Shown: positions 1 through 6,868, counted from the stretch's first letter. The stretch is DNA of 7,196 bases from Pseudomonas sp. (GCA_029239415.1 JAQZAY010000188.1:1-7196); one strand, 5' to 3'. The notes: a model not told the origin generated them from the letters alone. A program made the numbers and translations.

Positions 1-897
1 AAGTACAACAAGCGCCATCTGTACCCGATCGTCGACGACAAGATCATCACCAAGGAGCGCGCGCTCGCGGCTGGCATCCATGTGCCGGAGATGTACGGAG
101 TGATCTCCACCGAGAAAGAAATCGACAGGCTCGACGAGATCATCGGCGGGCGCAGCGACTTCGTCATCAAGCCGGCGCAGGGCGCTGGCGGCGACGGCAT
201 CCTGGTGATCGCCGACCGCTTCGAGAGCCGCTACCGCACGGTCTCGGGCAAGATCATCAGCCACGAGGAAATCGAGCACCAGGTGTCGAGCATCCTCACC
301 GGGCTGTATTCGCTTGGCGGGCATCGCGACCGCGCGCTGATCGAGTACCGGGTCACCCCGGACCAGATCTTCAAGAGCATCAGCTACGAAGGCGTGCCCG
401 ACATCCGTATCATCGTGCTGATGGGCTACCCGGTGATGGCCATGCTGCGCCTGCCGACGCGCCAGTCCGGCGGCAAGGCCAACCTGCACCAGGGCGCCAT
501 CGGCGTGGGCGTGGACCTGGCCACCGGCGTCACCCTGCGCGGCACCTGGCTGAACAACATCATCAGCAAGCACCCGGACACCACCAACGCGGTGGACGGT
601 GTGCAGCTGCCGAACTGGGATGGCTTCATGAAGCTGGCCGCAGGCTGCTACGAGCTCTGCGGGCTGGGCTACATCGGCGTCGACATGGTGCTGGACCAGG
701 ACAAGGGCCCGTTGATCCTCGAGCTCAACGCCCGCCCCGGCCTGAACATCCAGATCGCCAACGACTGCGGCCTGACCCAGCGCACCCACGCCATCGAGGC
801 GCATATCGAGGCGCTGGCCAAGGACGGCGTGACAGAAGATGCCGAGCAGCGTGTACGGGTCGCCCAAGGCCTGTTCGGTCACGTGCCCGGCCTCTGA
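1..897 (+). CDS. Alpha-L-glutamate ligase-like protein (RimK-related ATP-grasp), 5'-truncated by the window
   Basis: This is an ATP-grasp enzyme related to RimK, expected to form an amide bond between an acceptor and an amino acid (by analogy glutamate) using ATP; the true substrate is unknown. The frame is open from base 1, giving 298 visible residues. Relatives are roughly 320-330 aa, so about 25-30 N-terminal residues lie upstream. ATP-grasp features visible are VIKP (residues 55-58, with the nucleotide-contacting Lys57), the glycine-rich loop GAGGDG (61-66), the RimK-like LPTRQSGGKANLHQG segment (about 151-165), Asp228, and the metal/ATP site ELNARPG (241-247, with Glu241 and Asn243). No signal peptide or membrane segment is visible. 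In many Pseudomonas this family sits beside a seven-helix membrane protein with a transglutaminase-like domain and a retropepsin-like protease; that is family knowledge, and those genes would be outside this window. An internal GTG at 82 is not the start, because homologous sequence continues upstream of it. Confidence 0.9.
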   Translation, partial: KYNKRHLYPIVDDKIITKERALAAGIHVPEMYGVISTEKEIDRLDEIIGGRSDFVIKPAQGAGGDGILVIADRFESRYRTVSGKIISHEEIEHQVSSILTGLYSLGGHRDRALIEYRVTPDQIFKSISYEGVPDIRIIVLMGYPVMAMLRLPTRQSGGKANLHQGAIGVGVDLATGVTLRGTWLNNIISKHPDTTNAVDGVQLPNWDGFMKLAAGCYELCGLGYIGVDMVLDQDKGPLILELNARPGLNIQIANDCGLTQRTHAIEAHIEALAKDGVTEDAEQRVRVAQGLFGHVPGL

Positions 898-909
898 GCC
901 AACCATGAA

Positions 910-936
910 CCCGCGCACGCCTTGCGGCTGCGCGGG
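910..936 (+). terminator. GC-rich stem-loop after the ligase-like gene
   Basis: Twelve bases after the stop codon, CCCGCGCA (910-917) pairs perfectly with TGCGCGGG (929-936). GCC (919-921) and GGC (926-928) can extend the stem inside, leaving a TTGC loop. No T-run follows, so this may be a weak or Rho-assisted terminator or a 3'-end-protecting hairpin. The position between two separate genes favours a transcript end. Confidence 0.4.
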
Positions 937-994
937 CCATGGGCTGAATGTCGCGCATTTCAGACAGACCCTAGGAGCGCAGCCCGCGGCAGAC

Positions 995-1000
995 TACAAT
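995..1000 (+). promoter_or_regulatory. Candidate -10 element for pabB
   Basis: TACAAT (995-1000) matches the sigma-70 -10 consensus at five of six positions and lies 29 nt before the chosen pabB start. The -35 position is poor: no TTGACA-like hexamer is present 16-18 nt upstream. If real, the leader would be only about 20-25 nt. Confidence 0.3.
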
Positions 1001-1029
1001 CGCCTCCTCTCCCATTGCCGTCCATTCGC

Positions 1030-2373
1030 ATGCCGACCTGTACGCTCCATCCCCTGCCCTATCAGCCCGACCCTGCTGTTTATTTTGCCCGCCTGCGCCA
1101 CGCACCTGGCGCCGTACTGCTCGACAGTGCCCGCCCGGGCGCCGAGCGCGGCCGCTTCGACCTGCTCAGCGCATGGCCGCTGCAGCACCTGCAGGCCGCC
1201 GCAGACGAAAGCGGACTGGCTTACCTGCAGCGCCTGCGCGAGGGTCTGGCGCAACTGGGTGAGGCGCAGATACCTGATGGTGTCGAACTGCCATTTGCTG
1301 GCGGGCTGATCGGCTACCTGAGCTACGACTTTGGCCGGCGCCTGGAACAGCTGCCGAGCCTTGCCACCGATGACCTGGGGCTGGCGGATGCGCAATTGGG
1401 GCTGTACGCGTGGGCACTGGCCAGCGATCACCTGATGCGAACCACGCAACTGGTATTCCATCCAGGCCTCGATGAGACCGAGCGGCAACGCCTGGTCACG
1501 CTGTTCGAAGCACCGCCAGCAGCGCAGGCCACGCACTTCAAGCTGCTTTCCCCCATGCGCGGTGACCTGGAGGCGTGTGAGTACCAGCACGCCTTCGATC
1601 GGGTCCAGCAGTACATCCAGGCGGGCGACTGCTACCAGATCAACCTGACCCAGCGTTTTCGCGCGCCTTGCCAGGGCGATCCGTGGCATGCCTACCAGGC
1701 CCTGCGCCGGGCCTGCCCGACTCCGTTTTCAGGGTTCCAGCTGCTGGCCGACGGCAGTGCCTTGCTGAGCTTCTCGCCGGAGCGCTTCATCCGCGTCAGC
1801 CAGCGCCAAGTGGAAACGCGGCCGATCAAGGGCACCCGCCCGCGCGCGCCCGACCCCGCCGAGGATGCCCGCAACGCCGCCGAGCTGCTGGAGAGCCGCA
1901 AGGATCGCTCGGAGAACCTGATGATCGTCGACTTGCTGCGCAACGACCTGGGCCGCACCTGCGAGATCGGCTCGGTGAAGGTCCCAGAACTGTTCAGCCT
2001 GGAGAGCTACCCCAACGTGCACCATCTGGTCAGCAGCGTCACCGGCCGCCTGCCTCCCGGCAAGGACGCCCTGGACCTGATCGGCGGCAGCTTCCCGGGC
2101 GGCTCGATCACCGGCGCGCCGAAGATCCGCGCCATGCAGATCATCGACGAACTGGAGCCGACCCGCCGCGCACTGTATTGCGGCTCGCTGCTGTACATGG
2201 ACGTGCGCGGCGAAATGGACAGCTCCATCGCCATCCGCAGCCTGCTGGTCAAGGATGGCCAGGTGAGCTGCTGGGGCGGCGGCGCGGTGGTGGCCGATTC
2301 GCAGTGGCAGGCCGAGTACGAAGAATCGATCGCCAAGGTCCGCGTGCTGATGGAGACGCTGCAGGGTTTGTAG
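1030..2373 (+). CDS. pabB: Aminodeoxychorismate synthase component I (PabB)
   Basis: PabB converts chorismate plus ammonia (supplied by the glutamine amidotransferase PabA) to 4-amino-4-deoxychorismate, the p-aminobenzoate precursor for folate, in the cytoplasm. The product is 447 aa, close to the 453 aa of the E. coli protein. The N-terminal domain holds the LLDS (30-33) and RFDLL (42-46) segments typical of PabB/TrpE. The chorismate-binding domain carries PIKGTRPR with Lys267, equivalent to the E. coli nucleophile Lys274; TrpE has PIAGT here, so this lysine decides for PabB. Further conserved blocks are ESRKDRSENL (288-297), GSFPGGSITGAPK (353-365) and the C-terminal GGGAVVADS...EYEES (416-433). 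An upstream in-frame start at 922 would add 36 residues without family similarity and would overlap the 910-936 hairpin, so ATG 1030 is preferred. No clear Shine-Dalgarno precedes it. It ends in tandem stops TAG TGA. cysH starts 81 nt downstream on the same strand, so some read-through is possible. No pabA lies in the window. Confidence 0.95.
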   Translation: MPTCTLHPLPYQPDPAVYFARLRHAPGAVLLDSARPGAERGRFDLLSAWPLQHLQAAADESGLAYLQRLREGLAQLGEAQIPDGVELPFAGGLIGYLSYDFGRRLEQLPSLATDDLGLADAQLGLYAWALASDHLMRTTQLVFHPGLDETERQRLVTLFEAPPAAQATHFKLLSPMRGDLEACEYQHAFDRVQQYIQAGDCYQINLTQRFRAPCQGDPWHAYQALRRACPTPFSGFQLLADGSALLSFSPERFIRVSQRQVETRPIKGTRPRAPDPAEDARNAAELLESRKDRSENLMIVDLLRNDLGRTCEIGSVKVPELFSLESYPNVHHLVSSVTGRLPPGKDALDLIGGSFPGGSITGAPKIRAMQIIDELEPTRRALYCGSLLYMDVRGEMDSSIAIRSLLVKDGQVSCWGGGAVVADSQWQAEYEESIAKVRVLMETLQGL

Positions 2374-2399
2374 TGAGGCAGGTGCGCGCGATTATTTGG

Positions 2400-2405
2400 T
2401 AACAT
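2400..2405 (+). promoter_or_regulatory. Candidate -10 element for cysH
   Basis: TAACAT (2400-2405) lies in a short AT-rich patch (ATTATTTGGTAACAT, 2391-2405) within the otherwise GC-rich 81-nt gap before cysH. No good -35 is found 16-18 nt upstream. A weak -35 is what an activator-dependent promoter would show, and cysH genes are usually activated by CysB. The CysB-dependence is inference; no convincing CysB site could be delimited by eye. Confidence 0.3.
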
Positions 2406-2454
2406 CTGCCCATTACGAGCGCACAGCGCCACATAAATGTACGGAAGCCGCCTG

Positions 2455-3189
2455 ATGAGCCAACCCTTCGATGTCGCCGCCCTGGCCGCGACCTATGCCA
2501 GCAAGTCCCCGCAAGACATCCTCAAGCTCGCCTTCGAGCACTTTGGAGACGATTTGTGGATCTCCTTCAGCGGCGCCGAGGATGTGGTGCTGGTGGACAT
2601 GGCCTGGAAGCTGAACAAGCAGGTCAAGGTGTTCAGCCTCGACACCGGCCGCCTGCACCCGGAAACCTACCGTTTCATCGATCAGGTTCGCGAGCAGTAC
2701 AGCCTGCCGATCGAGATCCTCAGCCCGGACCGCAGCAAGCTGGACCCCTTCGTCAAGGAAAAAGGCCTGTTCAGCTTCTACAAGGACGGGCATGGCGAGT
2801 GCTGCGGCATCCGCAAGATCGAGCCATTGCGGCGCAAGCTGAGCACCGTCAGCGCCTGGGCCACCGGCCAGCGCCGCGACCAGAGCCCAGGCACCCGCAG
2901 CCAGGTGCCGGTGATCGAGATCGACGGTGCCTTCTCCACCCCCGAGCGCCCGCTGTACAAGTTCAACCCCCTGGCCCAGATGACCAGTGCTGAAGTCTGG
3001 GGCTACATCCGCATGCTCGAGCTACCGTACAACAGCTTGCACGAGCGCGGCTTCATCAGCATCGGCTGCGAGCCGTGCACCCGCCCGGTCCTGCCCAACC
3101 AGCACGAGCGCGAAGGCCGCTGGTGGTGGGAAGAGTCGACCCAGAAGGAATGCGGGTTGCATGCCGGGAATTTGATTGCCAAGGCTTGA
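2455..3189 (+). CDS. cysH: Assimilatory adenylyl-sulfate (APS) reductase, [4Fe-4S] type (CysH)
   Basis: The enzyme reduces activated sulfate to sulfite with thioredoxin as electron donor, a step in cysteine biosynthesis. The product is 244 aa. A PP-loop-type nucleotide-binding segment [12 protein letters not shown] is at 37-48. The cluster-binding pairs CC (Cys116/Cys117, in GECCGIRK) and CEPC (Cys205/Cys208, in GCEPCTRP) are all present, with the catalytic cysteine in the C-terminal ECGLH (Cys233). Having all four cluster cysteines marks the APS-reducing type (EC 1.8.4.10) found in Pseudomonas and plants; the enterobacterial PAPS reductase lacks them. The start at ATG 2455 is chosen because GGAAG (2443-2447) sits 7 nt upstream as a Shine-Dalgarno. 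The alternative ATG at 2437 would add six residues (MYGSRL) and has no such site. The gene follows pabB and converges with cysB, whose product is its probable activator. Confidence 0.95.
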   Translation: MSQPFDVAALAATYASKSPQDILKLAFEHFGDDLWISFSGAEDVVLVDMAWKLNKQVKVFSLDTGRLHPETYRFIDQVREQYSLPIEILSPDRSKLDPFVKEKGLFSFYKDGHGECCGIRKIEPLRRKLSTVSAWATGQRRDQSPGTRSQVPVIEIDGAFSTPERPLYKFNPLAQMTSAEVWGYIRMLELPYNSLHERGFISIGCEPCTRPVLPNQHEREGRWWWEESTQKECGLHAGNLIAKA

Positions 3190-3192
3190 AGG

Positions 3193-3246
3193 GGTGCACT
3201 TGACTCTTGCAGCGCCGCGCGCGCGGCGCTCGATCTCAAGGGCGCC
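3193..3246. terminator. Long imperfect stem-loop between convergent cysH and cysB
   Basis: A 20-bp perfect G+C palindrome (3211-3230) can fold as an 8-bp stem with a GCGC loop. Outside it, 3193-3203 pairs with 3236-3246 over 11 positions with one A/G mismatch and one G-U, separated from the core by an asymmetric internal loop (3204-3210 and 3231-3235). The structure occupies most of the 78-nt gap between the two stop codons. It has no T-run on either strand, so it is not a classical intrinsic terminator. A two-way transcription barrier or 3'-end stabiliser is the likely role, by inference from position. Confidence 0.5.
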
Positions 3247-3267
3247 ATAGCTCTTCAGACACACCCA

Positions 3268-4251
<984 letters not shown>

Positions 4252-4286
4252 TCAAATCAGCTGGGTGTCACCGGCGGCAGCGACGA

Positions 4287-4339
4287 TTTATAACTATATT
4301 AGTGGTTTGAAGAATAAATCTAGAACAATTTTATCAAAC
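4287..4339 (-). promoter_or_regulatory. cysB promoter region with GTTTGA-N23-TCAAAC dyad
   Basis: This is a sharply AT-rich block in a GC-rich setting. On the minus strand the candidate -10 hexamers are TATAGT (4298-4293) and TATAAA (4292-4287), roughly 45-55 nt before the cysB ATG. A -35 match is weak for both. Just upstream lies an exact inverted repeat, 4305-4310 (GTTTGA) and 4334-4339 (TCAAAC), with 23 nt between. Its centre near 4322 would overlap the -35 area. E. coli-type CysB represses its own gene, so a CysB operator here is plausible but inferred. Confidence 0.45.
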
Positions 4340-4350
4340 GGCCGTTGGAA

Positions 4351-4365
4351 GTGGCACACCGCCAC
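4351..4365 (-). terminator. Weak hairpin after the usp stop codon
   Basis: On the minus strand GTGGC and GCCAC form a 5-bp stem with a GGTGT loop (4351-4365), beginning two bases after the usp stop. There is no adjacent T-run. It could weaken read-through from usp into cysB, but the stem is short. Confidence 0.2.
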
Positions 4366-4367
4366 CC

Positions 4368-4865
4368 CTACTCTTTCCTTCGCCCCAGATGCTGCGCCAG
4401 AGGCACCATATAGACAGGTACCGGCGACAGTTGCAGCAAGCGCACCGCCGTGCGCCCCAGGGGAACCTCGGCGCCGGCGCCCTGGCAATGGCTGCCGAAG
4501 ATCAGCAGGTCGGCATCCAGGCGCTGCGCCTGCTCGAGAATCACCGTCGCTGGATCGCCCTGACGCACGCGTACCGCCTTGATCAAGGCAAGGTCGGCTT
4601 CTTCGCCGAGTTCGTCGCGAAAGTTGGCCAGTACCCGCTGCTCGATATTGGCCATGACCGTGTTGACCCCCTGGCTGTGCAACTGGTCCAGGGTGCGCTC
4701 GTCCAGGTAGCTTTGCAGGAGGGATTCGGCGAACTGCCCCATGGGCTCGACCGCGTGGATCACGTACAGCTCTGCTTCAAAGGTTCTCGCCATGACCAGC
4801 GCGTGCTGCATCACGAATGGCGCATACACACCGAGGTCGGTGGCGTACAACATGGTTCGGATCAT
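4368..4865 (-). CDS. Universal stress protein, UspA family, with degenerate ATP-binding motif
   Basis: This is a single-domain Usp of 165 aa with the alpha/beta Rossmann-like fold, a cytoplasmic protein family linked to survival under starvation, oxygen limitation or other stress; its specific role is unknown. The N-terminus MIRTMLYATDLG (1-12) gives the first beta strand and the conserved Asp10. The C-terminal half contains DADLLIFGSHCQG (117-129) and PVPVYMVP (148-155). ATP-binding members show G-x2-G-x9-G(S/T). Here the second glycine is Cys127 (GSHC, 124-127) and the final Ser/Thr position is Arg138, followed by Thr139, so ATP binding is doubtful. The start ATG at 4865 is supported by AGGAGG four bases upstream on the minus strand; starts further upstream would add low-complexity sequence unlike the family. 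cysB follows in the same direction after 125 nt. Divergent to it is the DAHP synthase gene, 234 nt away. Confidence 0.88.
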   Translation of the reverse strand: MIRTMLYATDLGVYAPFVMQHALVMARTFEAELYVIHAVEPMGQFAESLLQSYLDERTLDQLHSQGVNTVMANIEQRVLANFRDELGEEADLALIKAVRVRQGDPATVILEQAQRLDADLLIFGSHCQGAGAEVPLGRTAVRLLQLSPVPVYMVPLAQHLGRRKE

Positions 4866-4942
4866 TCGCCCTCCTCGACTGCCACTGCGGCAGAGCAAGA
4901 TTGAGCTTAGCAGCGCCATCGACGCTCGACCTGCCGTCTGGC

Positions 4943-4960
4943 GTGCAGGTGCAGGTGCAA
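4943..4960 (+). repeat. Three-unit GTGCAG tandem repeat
   Basis: GTGCAG, GTGCAG and GTGCAA run in tandem at 4943-4960 in the usp/aroF intergenic region. The array is too short to assign a role; it may be chance or a slippage product. Confidence 0.4.
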
Positions 4961-4979
4961 AAACCCGGGCCCCGGCGGG
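4959..4979 (-). terminator. GC hairpin with T5 on the minus strand, between aroF and usp
   Basis: Read on the minus strand, CCCG (4979-4976) and CGGG (4967-4964) flank a GC-rich loop with alternative pairings, and are followed by TTTTT (4963-4959). It lies about 95-115 nt before the usp start. It could stop antisense transcription from the aroF side or act as a leader attenuator for usp. The stem is short, so support is modest. Confidence 0.25.
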
Positions 4980-5032
4980 CTCGCCCATTGTCGTGCCCCC
5001 GTGAACGCGCTAAGGTTCGGCTCCCCGCTGCG

Positions 5033-5038
5033 TACATT
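5033..5038 (+). promoter_or_regulatory. Candidate -10 element for the DAHP synthase gene
   Basis: TACATT (5033-5038) is the best -10-like hexamer in the GC-rich 5' region, about 60 nt before the start. No -35 match is evident. A 6-bp inverted repeat, CACGGG (5054-5059) and CCCGTG (5078-5083), follows within the would-be leader, ending 16 nt before the ATG. Confidence 0.25.
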
Positions 5039-5099
5039 CTTGCTGCTGGGCCGCACGGGGAACGCTGGCGGCCGGCACCCGTGACCTGACGAGTAAACG

Positions 5100-6176
5100 A
5101 TGGCTGATTTACCGATCGACGACCTGAACGTTGCTTCCAACGAGACCCTGATCACCCCCGATCAGCTCAAGAAGGAGATCCCTCTCAGCGCCAAAGCCCT
5201 GCAGACCGTGACTGCCGGCCGCCAAGTGGTGCGCGATATCCTCGACGGCAAGGATCATCGCCTGTTCGTGGTGATCGGCCCTTGCTCGATCCATGACATC
5301 AAGGCCGCCCACGAATACGCCGAGCGCCTCAAGGTGCTTGCCGCCGAAGTGTCCGACACCCTGTACCTGGTCATGCGCGTCTATTTCGAGAAGCCGCGCA
5401 CCACCGTTGGCTGGAAGGGGCTGATCAACGACCCGTACCTGGACGACTCGTTCAAGATCCAGGATGGCTTGCACATCGGTCGCCAACTGCTGCTGGACCT
5501 GGCCGAGAAAGGCCTGCCGACCGCGACCGAGGCACTCGATCCGATTTCCCCCCAGTACCTGCAGGACCTGATCAGCTGGTCGGCCATCGGCGCACGCACT
5601 ACCGAATCCCAGACCCACCGCGAGATGGCCTCGGGCCTGTCCTCGGCGGTCGGTTTCAAGAACGGCACCGACGGCGGCCTGACCGTGGCGATCAACGCCT
5701 TGCAGTCGGTGTCCAACCCGCACCGCTTCCTGGGCATCAACCAGGAAGGTGGCGTGTCCATCGTCACCACCAAGGGGAACGCCTACGGCCATGTGGTTCT
5801 GCGCGGCGGAAACGGCAAGCCGAACTATGACTCGGTCAGCGTCGCCCTGTGCGAGCAGGCCCTGAACAAGGCGAACATCAAGCCGAACATCATGGTCGAT
5901 TGCAGCCACGCCAACTCCAACAAGGACCCGGCCCTGCAACCGCTGGTGATGGAGAACGTGGCCAACCAGATCCTGGAGGGCAACCAGTCGATCATCGGCC
6001 TGATGGTCGAGAGCCACCTGAACTGGGGCTGCCAGGCGATCCCGAAGAACCTCGAAGAACTGCAGTACGGTGTCTCGGTCACCGACGCCTGCATCGACTG
6101 GAGCGCTACCGAGAACACCCTGCGCAGCATGCACGCCAAGCTCAAGGACGTACTGCCCAAGCGTCAGCGCGGCTGA
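5100..6176 (+). CDS. aroF: 3-Deoxy-7-phosphoheptulonate (DAHP) synthase, class I, AroF-like
   Basis: The enzyme condenses phosphoenolpyruvate and erythrose 4-phosphate to DAHP, the first and feedback-controlled step to chorismate and the aromatic amino acids (EC 2.5.1.54). The product is 358 aa, close to E. coli AroF (356) and AroG (350). The four metal ligands of the family are in place: Cys62 (GPCSIHD), His270 (DCSHAN), Glu304 (MVESH) and Asp329 (SVTDACI). The substrate-site blocks FEKPRTTVGWKGLINDP (96-112) and GARTTESQTHREMASGL (164-180) are intact. The N-terminus (LITPDQLKKEIPLS, 17-30) and the ATEALDPISPQYL segment (142-154) resemble the tyrosine-sensitive E. coli AroF more than AroG, which has GEFLDMITPQYL there, so tyrosine inhibition is inferred, not shown. 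The start ATG 5100 has only a weak Shine-Dalgarno, GACGAG (5088-5093). It diverges from usp and converges with the GNAT gene. Confidence 0.95.
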   Translation: MADLPIDDLNVASNETLITPDQLKKEIPLSAKALQTVTAGRQVVRDILDGKDHRLFVVIGPCSIHDIKAAHEYAERLKVLAAEVSDTLYLVMRVYFEKPRTTVGWKGLINDPYLDDSFKIQDGLHIGRQLLLDLAEKGLPTATEALDPISPQYLQDLISWSAIGARTTESQTHREMASGLSSAVGFKNGTDGGLTVAINALQSVSNPHRFLGINQEGGVSIVTTKGNAYGHVVLRGGNGKPNYDSVSVALCEQALNKANIKPNIMVDCSHANSNKDPALQPLVMENVANQILEGNQSIIGLMVESHLNWGCQAIPKNLEELQYGVSVTDACIDWSATENTLRSMHAKLKDVLPKRQRG

Positions 6177-6186
6177 CAGCGACATG

Positions 6187-6214
6187 CAAGAACGCCGGGC
6201 ACCCGGCGTTCTTG
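6187..6214. terminator. Bidirectional intrinsic terminator between aroF and the GNAT gene
   Basis: A near-perfect hairpin starts 11 nt after the aroF stop. CAAGAACGCCGGG (6187-6199) pairs with CCCGGCGTTCTTG (6202-6214); the innermost pair must open to give a GCAC loop. The descending arm ends in TTCTTGTT on the plus strand and TTCTTG on the minus strand. It sits between two converging stop codons 50 nt apart and can serve both genes. Confidence 0.85.
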
Positions 6215-6226
6215 TTGGATACCCGA

Positions 6227-6508
6227 TCAGGCCTTGCTGGAATGGCGTTGCTGGCGTTCCATGTAGCGTTCGACATAGGAACAGGAAGGGATGACGGTGT
6301 AGCCCATCTGTTCGGCGTACTCCAGGGCCTTCTTGGTCAGCGCAGCGGCGATGCCGCGCCCGCGCAGCGCATTGGGCACGAAGGTACGATAGATATCCAG
6401 CGTCTGCTTGCCCAGGTCCATGTAGGTCAGGTAGGCACGATGACCGTCCACATGGGTCTCGAACTGATGACCGGCCTGGTCATGGTGGATGGTCAACGCT
6501 TCGCTCAT
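6227..6508 (-). CDS. Small GNAT-family N-acetyltransferase-like protein (Acetyltransf_CG type)
   Basis: This is a 93-aa minimal GNAT fold, much shorter than usual acetyltransferases (about 140-180 aa) but normal for the short subgroup typified by YjdJ-like proteins. The acetyl-CoA pyrophosphate loop RGRGIA is at 49-54 (in VPNALRGRGIAAALTKKALEYA), after the strand TLDIYRTFV. The C-terminal segment YTVIPSCSYVERYM (70-83) carries Cys76, conserved in this subgroup and possibly catalytic. The physiological acceptor is unknown. The start ATG at 6508 is preferred over the adjacent GTG at 6511 because GAGGAG lies 5 nt before the ATG but only 2 nt before the GTG. The gene converges with aroF and shares its terminator. 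An inverted repeat (6522-6540) sits directly upstream of the ribosome binding site. Confidence 0.88.
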   Translation of the reverse strand: MSEALTIHHDQAGHQFETHVDGHRAYLTYMDLGKQTLDIYRTFVPNALRGRGIAAALTKKALEYAEQMGYTVIPSCSYVERYMERQQRHSSKA

Positions 6509-6521
6509 CACTACTCCTCGC

Positions 6522-6540
6522 AGGTCTGGTCTGCAGACCT
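6522..6540 (-). promoter_or_regulatory. Inverted repeat AGGTCTG-N5-CAGACCT before the GNAT gene
   Basis: A perfect 7-bp inverted repeat (6522-6528 and 6534-6540, 5-nt spacer) lies just upstream of the GAGGAG ribosome binding site of the minus-strand GNAT gene. It could be an operator or a leader hairpin near the ribosome site. The plus strand has no gene ending here, so a terminator role is unlikely. Confidence 0.4.
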
Positions 6541-6868
6541 TTACCTTACCGATGTTGATCCGGCGCAGGAACGCTCACGTCACCTGATGCCCTTTGGACA
6601 CTGCCATGCACCCTTCGTTCTGCAATAGGCGGTGTCTTCGAATAGTAGGCGCCCCAAGCGGGAATGCTCAAGGTGCAAACCTGCAAAAATACGATAACGG
6701 CAAACCGCCCTCGCGGATCACTAGACTATCTTCAATTGCCGGATGTTGTTGCACTAAGACGTCGACCGACACTTGAAGTCACCTTTAGTTCATCGAAAAG
6801 TGCACTTGCAACAAACGCTTGCACCTGCTGTGCCGGGTACATCACGTTTTTACTACAAACCCCGTCGC
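6541..6868. other. Non-coding region of unusual composition upstream of oprI
   Basis: No credible gene is seen on either strand. By eye the G+C is clearly lower than in the flanking genes. Short structured words are present: a 10-bp palindrome AAGTGCACTT (6798-6807), and AGGTGCAA (6671-6678) as the inverted copy of TTGCACCT (6819-6826). The only plus-strand open frame of any length (6664-6933) has no ribosome binding site, no family likeness and atypical composition. The region may hold distal regulatory sites for oprI, the GNAT promoter at its left end, or an unannotated small RNA. Confidence 0.5.

Noticed and set aside
1668..2402. Second plus-strand frame (244 codons) inside pabB
   Set aside because: It overlaps the conserved chorismate-binding domain in another frame, and its Arg/Pro-rich translation is typical of a shadow frame.
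4866..4988. N-terminal extension of the Usp protein by 41 residues
   Set aside because: The extension is Arg/Ala/Gly-rich without Usp similarity; AGGAGG next to ATG 4865 fixes the start.
5109..6185. Long minus-strand open frame (358 codons) opposite the DAHP synthase gene
   Set aside because: It mirrors a gene with complete catalytic residues, its translation has no recognisable domain, and it arises from G/C third-position bias.
6587..6604. Possible sigma-54 (-24/-12) element around TTGGACACTGCCATGCAC
   Set aside because: The GG and GC doublets with required spacing are not both present, so the match to the consensus fails.
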